DNA of 50,026 nt, from assembly GCA_020630735.1 (NCBI GenBank), contig JAHDIP010000013.1, positions 1 through 50,026 of the forward strand, read 5' to 3'. A program made the translations under genes and the position numbers. The notes under the pieces were generated by a model, which was given only the letters and a program-made list of their open reading frames with translations, ran no database searches and had not been told where the DNA came from. Shown here one piece after another: positions 39,602-47,325 of the stretch; the stretch's first letter is position 1; every line of letters begins with the position of its first letter. Source of the DNA: Saprospiraceae bacterium (lineage in GTDB: Bacteria > Bacteroidota > Bacteroidia > Chitinophagales > Saprospiraceae).

Positions 39602-39631
39602 GTCAACCTACCGAATATTCAGTAGGTTGAC
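39602..39631. other. Perfect 10-bp hairpin just after adhesin 2
   Basis: GTCAACCTAC and GTAGGTTGAC around a 10-base loop, 52 bases after the stop codon of the 2104-aa gene. On the minus strand it is followed by a C-rich tract (CCCCCCTCCTTT), not a clean T-run, so it may protect the mRNA 3' end more than terminate. The rest of 39069-39682 has the three terminators listed and nothing else I recognise. Confidence 0.55.
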
Positions 39632-39682
39632 AGAAAAAGTATATTCTTCAAGTACTAAATAATACTTGATCAACGATTAATA

Positions 39683-42600
39683 TTACTTGATCAGTAACAT
39701 TTTCTTCGTTGCAGTATCATTTGCCGTGTCTAACTGGTAGTATAATATACCAGCAGATGGCAAGTCTTCTTTCTGAATTGTTAATTCATTGTATCCTTTA
39801 GCAAAATCGCCATTGTATTGCTTCAATACTTTACCAGACATATCAATGATTGATAACGTAGCTGAACCAGCTTCAACTAAATTGAAACTTACAACAGTTG
39901 ATTGCTTAAATGGATTTGGTGCATTTTGGTACAACTCAAACTGAGCAGCAGCAACTTGACCATTGAATGCTAAAGCAACATCCAATACATCTGCATCAGC
40001 ATTGTATGCTTCAGCAGTTGTGTAGCTAGAGTTTACAGTCAAGGCTTCACTTAAGGTTACATCAGCTAACGCTCTAAACGTAAGACTAAATGTAGACTTA
40101 GTAGCAGTTGTATTGTTCCAACTTGTAGTAATTACACCTCTATCAAGTAATGACAATCCTACATTTTCAGTATTAGAAGCATTAACAAACTCTAAGTTCT
40201 TGCCAAATGCTAATGTGAACTGATAACCTAAAATTGCATCTTCTGAAGTAAATTCAATGGTATATTCTTCGCCAGCTTTCAATTGCTTGTCAGCCGCATT
40301 GAATACTAATTGACCTACTGTCGTACGCTCATTGATTCCTAATATAGAGTTAGGGATCGCTGTATCGTTTACGTCACCAATCTTCACACCAACGAAGTTA
40401 GCTTCTAATTCATCTTGAGATAAATCATTGATAGAAATAACTTCTGGGAATGTAGTAGCAAATGGATTTGCAGGGTTTGCAAATACAAAGTTTTTATCTA
40501 CAAATCTCCATGATGTATTACTTGGGAAGTCTGTATTAATGTGTAAGATTAATTTACGTAACTCTACCATATCTAAAGCAGTGATAGAACCTGATTTGTT
40601 TACATCAGCAGCAATCATTTTGTATGGAGAACCTAAAGCTTGAACTCCTAAGATATGTTTGCTCATTAATACAAGGTCATAAGTTGTCACACCGTTTAAG
40701 TGGTTGATGTCCTTCTCAGGAGTAACCGTATAGTTATTATGCATTGGTACATTAGTAAAGTCGTAGTTGCCATCAATACCTGTTACGAAAGGAGTAAATC
40801 CGTTTGCACCAGCTATTTCAACATTTACATCTTCGACTTCTTCGTCACCTTCATTGGTAACAGTACCAGCAATACGTGCCATTTCTGCACCACCACAAAC
40901 ACCATTAGGATCTTGCACTACTACATAAGTACGACAGTGATCCCAGTTATTGCTTAAGTCACCAACCCAAAGGTCAACCCACTGTGTTCCTAATTCGTCA
41001 CAACCAAATGTAACTGAAGTAGAGTTTGCAGAAGGTACATTATTATTAGGTGCATCAAACTGTCCAACTTTTCTTATTCTGAAACGTAAGTCTTCGTAAT
41101 CATCGCAGTTATCAAAAGAAGAACCTGCTTCGAAATCTGAAGCCCAAATTTCGATCTCACCTGTTGAAGGCATTACTGAAGTAGAAATGACTTGGCAAAC
41201 AGGAGTAGGTAATTTACAGTCAACAATTTCGAATAAGTATGTACACTCAGAAGTATTTCCACAACCATCCGTTGCGTAGAATGTGATACTGTGCTCACCC
41301 ATTGGGTAATCACCAGAAGCATCATTTCCAGAACCTTGGATATCGGCAGTACCATCATTGAATGCATCAATTTCGTAGTAGTAAGTCATGTTGTCACCGC
41401 TACAGTTATCTTCTGCTTCAGCAGTTAACTCGATGTAACCAGGACCACAATCTTCAGCATAGCTACAACCTGGATCAGGAGATTCACAAGATGTAAATAC
41501 AGGCGCTTCGTTATCTGTAACTTTAATTACTTGGTTAAATTCCCAACGTCCGTTTCCGTTGTTGCTGTTAGGAACATATTGACACCAGTCAACGATTACC
41601 CAAGTACGTACAATCTTAAAGCAGTAAGGATCATCAATTGGTAAGTATAAATCTTCGTGTCCGATAAATACATTATCACAGTTATCCAGGTCAACAGTAG
41701 GACCAGGAACAGAATCAGCATCAATACCTTGAGCACAATCACGCTCTACTTCTTCTTGTGGCCAGTTGATGTCACTTTCATCAAATGGATCGAAGTTTTG
41801 AACTCTAATACGTTGTACACAAGAAGCAGTTAAACCACTAGGGTCAGTAGCTGTAAATACACGTGTAATTAGACCAGCTCCACATTCATCAACATTTGAG
41901 TTTGAGTTTTCAGTAATGGTCAAATCACAGTTATCGTAAGCTAGTCCGTCTAATCCCCAGTTTGTAGTACCTAATCCATCAGGATCAACAGTTATTACAT
42001 CACCTTGATCAGCAGGATTTGTTACAACAGTACCAAATGTAGCAGCTAAATCATCTGCATCAAATTCGAAGTGGCAACTAATGGTAATGTCTGGAGGACA
42101 AGTCATCGTTGGAGCCAATTTGTCTTCAACTGTTGCTTCAACCATACAGTCGTTATAACGTCCGTAAAGATCACCACCTTCTTCGTGACGGCTATCCGCT
42201 ACAGGTCCTTCACCTGGATCAACATCATAAACTCTGAAGATGATCATGTGAGGACTAGGATCGATATCTGCACAACAGAAATCAGCATAGTCATCGAAAT
42301 ATTCTTGGTAACCAGCTAATGCATCATCATCATCACCATTATAATTTTCGCAAGCACCTGTTACCATTCTTCTAACTTTGAAGTAAACACTTCCACAGTT
42401 ATCGTAAGAACCATCATCAAATGTTTCAGCGAAAACTCTTCCGTATCCTTCAGAACCTACAGAAACATCTGTGTGCTCATCGCAAATTGCTAATGGCTCT
42501 ACTTGATCTTCAACCGTAATATCGTAAGAGCAAGAACGCTCATTTCCACATTCGTCAGAAGCAGTTACTTCAATCGTATGAGTACCTAATGGTAAACCAG

Positions 42601-45600
42601 TAACTGTGTAGTTACCTCCAGATTGAGAAACAGTACCGTCTGTTGAAGTAACAGATACGATAGAAGGTGTAGAACAGTTATCATTTAATTCTGGTAAAGG
42701 TAATGTAAGAGATGCATCACAAGAGTAGTAACCAGTACTTACTGTGAAATCATCTGGACAAGATAAAGTCGGAGCAGTAGTATCTAATACTTTGATGATT
42801 TGGTTGTGACGAATTACTTCGTTTGTACACCAGTCAATCAATACCCACTCTCTTAAAATTTTGTATGAACCTGGGCAAATATCTACTTCTTGGTCAGTAT
42901 ATGTCATACCAATTTGGCAAGTTTCTCCATCAATATTGTTACCATCTAATTGTGGGTAGCCAGTTGAAGAAGGATTAGTATTTGCGTTAGAACAGTTTAG
43001 TGCATTTGCGTCAACATTGTCTCTGTTAGGTGGGAAAACGATAGTAGAAAGGTCTGGTCTTTCAACCAAAATAGTTTGCTCACAAGTGCTTGAGTTACCC
43101 CAAGTATCTGTAGCCGTCCAAGTACGAGTAATGATGATAAAGCTATCGTCATTAGCACAACCTGGCTCATCAATATCGTCTTCATATTCTAGTTCGTAAT
43201 CGCCACAATTTTCATCAACACTTGGGAAACCAATTTCCTCAGGTGTAAGATCGTCTGCAAGTGTACAGCTAACTGTAATTTCAGGACAATCTAAAATTGG
43301 AGCCATTTTATCTTCTAATGTAATTGTCCCCCAACAAGTATCATCCGTATCAGGATCGGTGATCGAAACAATTAATGTTTGACCATAGTATGCACTTGTT
43401 ATTAATGGACTTGTAGGAATCGTTGTTGTATTAGGGTGTGTACCTTCTTGTACATCGATGATATAATCATCGTAGCAACCATAAGGACCACCTTCTAAAA
43501 TGATATCAGCTGTTACTAAGAACGAACAGTTTTCATCTACAGAAATATTTAAGTGGTCATTGCAAACTATATTTCCTGCAACGCCAGCAAATTCTATAAT
43601 TGTAATATTAAAAGAACAAGATCCTGTATTACCACCATTATCCGTTACTTCGTAAGAAACAGTGTAATCTCCATATCCTAATGTTTCACCAGAAGTAGGA
43701 CCAGCAGTTTGAACAACTGTAAAATCACAGTTATCAGAAGCAACAGGATCAGCGAAGATTACTTCAGCATCACAAGCTCCAGCAGCAAGATTAATAACAA
43801 TATCATCTTGACAAGTAATAGTTGGTAAAATATTATCTTCGATAGTTACTACAGCAATACAGTTCTCTACATTACCGTCTACATCTGTAACCGTTAATGT
43901 AACATCATTAGCTCCTACATTTGTACAATCAAATGCAGTTGGAGTAGCAGTGATACTTGCAATACCACACTCATCAGAACTACCATTATCAATATCAGCA
44001 GCTGTAATAGCCGCTTGACCAGCAGCGTCCAATTCTATTGTAAGGTTAGCACAAACTACATCTGGAGCAATCACATCTTCTACTGTTACAATTGTAGAAT
44101 TACAAGTAGATACATTACCATTAACATCTGTTACAGTAAGTATAACTACATTATCTCCTAAGTTTGAACAATCAAATGAAGTTGGAGTGATAGAAAGAGA
44201 TGCGATTCCACATTCATCAGAACTACCATTGTCAATATCAGCAGCAGTTATAGTTACAGCACCTAAAATATCTAATTCTACTGTAATATCTTGAGTAGCA
44301 CAAACTGGAGGAGTAACATCTACACCACCTCCTACTACAGCTACATCAGCAACAGTACAAGTGAAGTTGTTTACTTCTTCTACTACAACATTGTAAGAAC
44401 CATTCATTAAAGCACTAAATACATTTGATGATTGGAATGTAGCACCACCATCAATAGAGTATTGGAATGGAGCCATTCCGCCAACTGCATCAATAGTAAT
44501 AGAACCATCTAATGAACCTGGGCAACCTTCATCGCCAATAGTTAAAGTAACGCCTGTTAAATCACAAACACAAGCCTCAGAAGCACAATCAGCAGCAACG
44601 TTATAAGCAAGAGGTCCATAACAACCTGCACCTTGTGGGTCAGCTTGTGTATATGTACCAGTTAAAGGTTCAGAGTTAGTCGTTGTACCAGCAACAGGTG
44701 TACAAGCAGGTATAGCAGGTACATTTCCTGTAATCGTTTCGCATACAGTACCATCAGCAGCAGTTACTTCTACAGATGCAGCAGCACCACATCCACCTGG
44801 AATTTCAGTTAAAGTGAAAGGAGCTGGGTTAATCACTACATCATAACGTAATACTTCACATGTAGGCTCATATTCAGAGTTTAAATCTCCATCCGTGTCA
44901 AGACTCCAGTTAAAAACAGCTAAGAAATAAGTTACTGTAAAAGGAGCACAAGTTTCATTAATGAAACCAGCAGCAGTAGGTGGAGCACCACAAAGAAAAT
45001 CAAATCCTTGAACTAATAAATTAGGATCTTTTACATCAATAGATTCAGGAAATCCACCTCCAGCAGTGTGTGTAGGAGAAGAAACATCAATAGTTGTTTC
45101 GTAACCAGCAGGAGCTTCACCAGCTGCACCAGCAGGAGCATATACGAATAAATCAACAACGATACCACCATCTTGAGTAGCAGGACCATCAATACCAGAA
45201 CATGTTGGTCCAGCAGTCCAGTTTATAGCACCACCACTACATGCAGAAGCAGGCGCACTAAAGTCTGCAGTAACAGTACACATTGGCGCGAATTCACAAG
45301 CACCACTATCGATATTTGCAGTAGGATCATAGTTGGTAGCTGCAGGATCTGTACAACCACATACAGCAGCAGTTGGCGTATTCAAACTAATGTTTGCTGC
45401 AGAACCTGCATCCATTCCTGCATGGTCTGTGATACAAATCTGCATCGTGACATCACCAGGAGGGCAAGCAGCACAAAGATCGGCAAAGGTGTTGATACCT
45501 GCAGTTTGGATACCACAATCATCAGTTGATGTTACGCCATAAGCACCACCTGTACCAGCGATTCCATTTTCTGGATCAGCAGTATTGGCGTCATCAAAAT

Positions 45601-45997
45601 CAACATTTACTAATGCGATATTTGGTGGTGTACCTATGTCATCAGCAAGACCAAAACCAGCACCAAATAAACCGCCATCATCAGCACCACATTCTGTAGT
45701 ACCAGGACGTTGCATAACATTTAGTGTATTACCACAAGCATTAACGACAAGACTTAAATCGCCCTGATAGTCGTGTGCAAGGTCCATATTGATACCAGTA
45801 GCACAGCCGAGTATGGCAGGGTCGTAGGTTAGCTGAACGCAATAGGCGTTAGCTGTGTTGCCATCAACTGGAAACCCGTTGTCGGGCAAGTCGATAGCAG
45901 CAGTAGTACATTGTGCTGATAGTTGTGTAGTGGAGAACAGCGTGAGCGCTCCCATTACAAACAATAGCACAACACTTTTTAAAGTACAAATTTTCAT
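39683..45997 (-). CDS. Giant HYR-type adhesin, paralogue of adhesin 1, T9SS type A
   Basis: 2104 aa. Signal peptide about 1-28 (VVLLFVMGALTLFSTTQLSA). An N-terminal beta region resembles a P-domain-like jelly roll (MDLAHDYQGDLSLVVNACGN, ending MQICITDHAGMDAGSAANIS). A Cys/Asn motif GCTDPAATNYDPTANIDSGA follows. One ~309-residue unit (about 248-556) matches the tandem units of the third paralogue (CSGGAINWTAG, INPAPFTLTE, GSITIDAVGGMAPFQYSIDG). Two HYR-like repeats (SSDECGIASL, SSDECGIASI) and further HYR and Cys-rich modules match adhesin 1 in order (YFKVRRM, YGRYNDCMVE, WVIVDWCQY, FRIRKVGQFDAPNN). The C-terminal cassette has EF-hand loops near 1765-1805 (DVNKSGSITALD), SWRFVDKNFVF, FVGVKIGDV, a cohesin-like domain and the sorting domain from about 2023 (FELYQNAPNPF, ending KKMLLIK). 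Surface adhesin by inference. Confidence 0.88.
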   Translation of the reverse strand: MKICTLKSVVLLFVMGALTLFSTTQLSAQCTTAAIDLPDNGFPVDGNTANAYCVQLTYDPAILGCATGINMDLAHDYQGDLSLVVNACGNTLNVMQRPGTTECGADDGGLFGAGFGLADDIGTPPNIALVNVDFDDANTADPENGIAGTGGAYGVTSTDDCGIQTAGINTFADLCAACPPGDVTMQICITDHAGMDAGSAANISLNTPTAAVCGCTDPAATNYDPTANIDSGACEFAPMCTVTADFSAPASACSGGAINWTAGPTCSGIDGPATQDGGIVVDLFVYAPAGAAGEAPAGYETTIDVSSPTHTAGGGFPESIDVKDPNLLVQGFDFLCGAPPTAAGFINETCAPFTVTYFLAVFNWSLDTDGDLNSEYEPTCEVLRYDVVINPAPFTLTEIPGGCGAAASVEVTAADGTVCETITGNVPAIPACTPVAGTTTNSEPLTGTYTQADPQGAGCYGPLAYNVAADCASEACVCDLTGVTLTIGDEGCPGSLDGSITIDAVGGMAPFQYSIDGGATFQSSNVFSALMNGSYNVVVEEVNNFTCTVADVAVVGGGVDVTPPVCATQDITVELDILGAVTITAADIDNGSSDECGIASLSITPTSFDCSNLGDNVVILTVTDVNGNVSTCNSTIVTVEDVIAPDVVCANLTIELDAAGQAAITAADIDNGSSDECGIASITATPTAFDCTNVGANDVTLTVTDVDGNVENCIAVVTIEDNILPTITCQDDIVINLAAGACDAEVIFADPVASDNCDFTVVQTAGPTSGETLGYGDYTVSYEVTDNGGNTGSCSFNITIIEFAGVAGNIVCNDHLNISVDENCSFLVTADIILEGGPYGCYDDYIIDVQEGTHPNTTTIPTSPLITSAYYGQTLIVSITDPDTDDTCWGTITLEDKMAPILDCPEITVSCTLADDLTPEEIGFPSVDENCGDYELEYEDDIDEPGCANDDSFIIITRTWTATDTWGNSSTCEQTILVERPDLSTIVFPPNRDNVDANALNCSNANTNPSSTGYPQLDGNNIDGETCQIGMTYTDQEVDICPGSYKILREWVLIDWCTNEVIRHNQIIKVLDTTAPTLSCPDDFTVSTGYYSCDASLTLPLPELNDNCSTPSIVSVTSTDGTVSQSGGNYTVTGLPLGTHTIEVTASDECGNERSCSYDITVEDQVEPLAICDEHTDVSVGSEGYGRVFAETFDDGSYDNCGSVYFKVRRMVTGACENYNGDDDDALAGYQEYFDDYADFCCADIDPSPHMIIFRVYDVDPGEGPVADSRHEEGGDLYGRYNDCMVEATVEDKLAPTMTCPPDITISCHFEFDADDLAATFGTVVTNPADQGDVITVDPDGLGTTNWGLDGLAYDNCDLTITENSNSNVDECGAGLITRVFTATDPSGLTASCVQRIRVQNFDPFDESDINWPQEEVERDCAQGIDADSVPGPTVDLDNCDNVFIGHEDLYLPIDDPYCFKIVRTWVIVDWCQYVPNSNNGNGRWEFNQVIKVTDNEAPVFTSCESPDPGCSYAEDCGPGYIELTAEAEDNCSGDNMTYYYEIDAFNDGTADIQGSGNDASGDYPMGEHSITFYATDGCGNTSECTYLFEIVDCKLPTPVCQVISTSVMPSTGEIEIWASDFEAGSSFDNCDDYEDLRFRIRKVGQFDAPNNNVPSANSTSVTFGCDELGTQWVDLWVGDLSNNWDHCRTYVVVQDPNGVCGGAEMARIAGTVTNEGDEEVEDVNVEIAGANGFTPFVTGIDGNYDFTNVPMHNNYTVTPEKDINHLNGVTTYDLVLMSKHILGVQALGSPYKMIAADVNKSGSITALDMVELRKLILHINTDFPSNTSWRFVDKNFVFANPANPFATTFPEVISINDLSQDELEANFVGVKIGDVNDTAIPNSILGINERTTVGQLVFNAADKQLKAGEEYTIEFTSEDAILGYQFTLAFGKNLEFVNASNTENVGLSLLDRGVITTSWNNTTATKSTFSLTFRALADVTLSEALTVNSSYTTAEAYNADADVLDVALAFNGQVAAAQFELYQNAPNPFKQSTVVSFNLVEAGSATLSIIDMSGKVLKQYNGDFAKGYNELTIQKEDLPSAGILYYQLDTANDTATKKMLLIK

Positions 45998-46023
45998 GGG
46001 ATTTAGTGTTTTTATTGCTTTAA

Positions 46024-46380
46024 TTAATTAAGTTTCTGATTCATCGTTGTTACAATATTTTGAACGACAGTAAGGTCTTTTGATGGATCGTTTGCGAAAG
46101 TAGTAAGTACTGTTTGCCACTCCATCAGAGTAACTTGCTTCGATCCACACTTTTCTCTGAATTGACTTTCAGAAAGTGTAACACCATAAGCTTGTTCGTA
46201 AAGATCTTTAGCATTTAATTCATCAATAGACAGCATTGATTTTTTTCTGTTGGGAGTTGTAGGTACTACCGAACTAACCTGATCAATCGGAATAGCGTTT
46301 TGCCCGAAAGAAGGTAAGGCGAAGAGCACCATAAATCCAAAAAGCAGAAGAGTGCTAAAAATTTTCGCTTTCTTTTTCAT
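46024..46380 (-). CDS. Small secreted protein upstream of adhesin 2
   Basis: 118 aa with a strong signal peptide (IFSTLLLFGFMVLFALPSFG, about 7-26). The mature ~92 residues appear largely helical: SIDELNAKDLYEQAYGVTLS, then REKCGSKQVTLMEWQTVLTT, ending NIVTTMNQKLN. It has one cysteine. Not recognised. The stop is 26 bases from the adhesin ATG on the same strand, so the two are almost certainly one transcript. It could be a chaperone, an anchor or a regulator of the adhesin; nothing in the sequence decides this. Confidence 0.75.
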   Translation of the reverse strand: MKKKAKIFSTLLLFGFMVLFALPSFGQNAIPIDQVSSVVPTTPNRKKSMLSIDELNAKDLYEQAYGVTLSESQFREKCGSKQVTLMEWQTVLTTFANDPSKDLTVVQNIVTTMNQKLN

Positions 46381-47325
46381 GGGAATTCTTTTTTTAAAAG
46401 GTTAATAAATAAATGTTTATGATTAAAAAATATTAAAACGCTATCTGTGTAAGTGCTTCGACAGGAATAAGCTATAATCATTAATGTGTACGTTATTTTA
46501 GTCTAAACACTATAGTTGATATACCTATCTAGCCTTTAAGTGAAAACAAATCACTAAAGGTGCATTGAATAGGATAAGTCTAAATCTATGTTTGATATAG
46601 ATTTATTAATTCGTTATTATTTTTTGAAAGAAGTTAAAAGCTTTACACTGCTTTACTGCCAAAATTGAAGAGGTAATACGTATTGAGTAATTGACAGTAC
46701 CCTTTATAACTAAACAAATCGTTTGGTCATAAATCGCTACTTTACAATATGACTACCTTTGAGACAGTCATTAAGTGCTTGGACTAAAATAACTTAGACT
46801 TTTTTGACCGAGCACTTACTTTACAGACTCTTTGTAAAACTTTTAGATTGTATGTTATAATGAAATAGTAAATTTTGTCATGTACATATGACAATAAGGG
46901 GGGAACAATAAATTGTGCGAGAAACTACTCTTTGATATAAAATGCTATCGGTAGTTTGGAAAAGAAAAGTAAATCTAGTGAAAAGATCAAAATAACTTAA
47001 TGATTTTTCCTTGGTATTTTTTGGTTAATACTTCGTCGGAAATTCATAATTTATTTTTCACTCATTATGTATTTATTCAGGCTAAAGAGTTTCTCTTGAG
47101 TGTTTTTTTGTGTTTAAATGTTTTTTTTGGATTAAAAAAATAATTCTAATTTAATAGAACATTGTCTTCCTTTCAAAGATACAAATTATATCCTAACAAT
47201 TCATTACCATATCTATGGTAATTATTGTATAAGTTATTTTATTGATAACCATGATATTAATGCTCTAAATTAAGGAAATAGAATATACTTTATCAATCCC
47301 CTTAATTTAGAGCACTATTCATTGC
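46381..47325. other. Intergenic region, ~945 bases, no gene seen
   Basis: AT-rich, with stops in all frames at short intervals. TAnnTTTG boxes occur at 46754-46761 (plus, no gene follows) and on the minus strand at 47181-47174, which would leave about 790 bases of leader before 46380. A perfect inverted repeat at 47261-47314 is listed separately. I found no leftover of the missing C-terminus of the gene to the right. Confidence 0.5.
47261..47314. repeat. Perfect 15-bp inverted repeat after the short adhesin gene
   Basis: TGCTCTAAATTAAGG (47261-47275) and CCTTAATTTAGAGCA (47300-47314), 24 bases apart, ending 11 bases from the stop codon at 47326. On the minus strand it is not followed by a T-run. 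It may be an unusual terminator or 3' structure, or a scar or end of a rearrangement. Confidence 0.6.

Noticed and set aside
46754-46761. TAnnTTTG box on the plus strand
   Set aside because: No plus-strand gene follows and the only TTTG upstream is ~28 bases away, too far; likely chance in AT-rich DNA.
46381-47325. Search for a decayed 3' half of the third adhesin
   Set aside because: No recognisable dockerin, cohesin or sorting motif was seen in any frame, so no pseudogene is annotated here.
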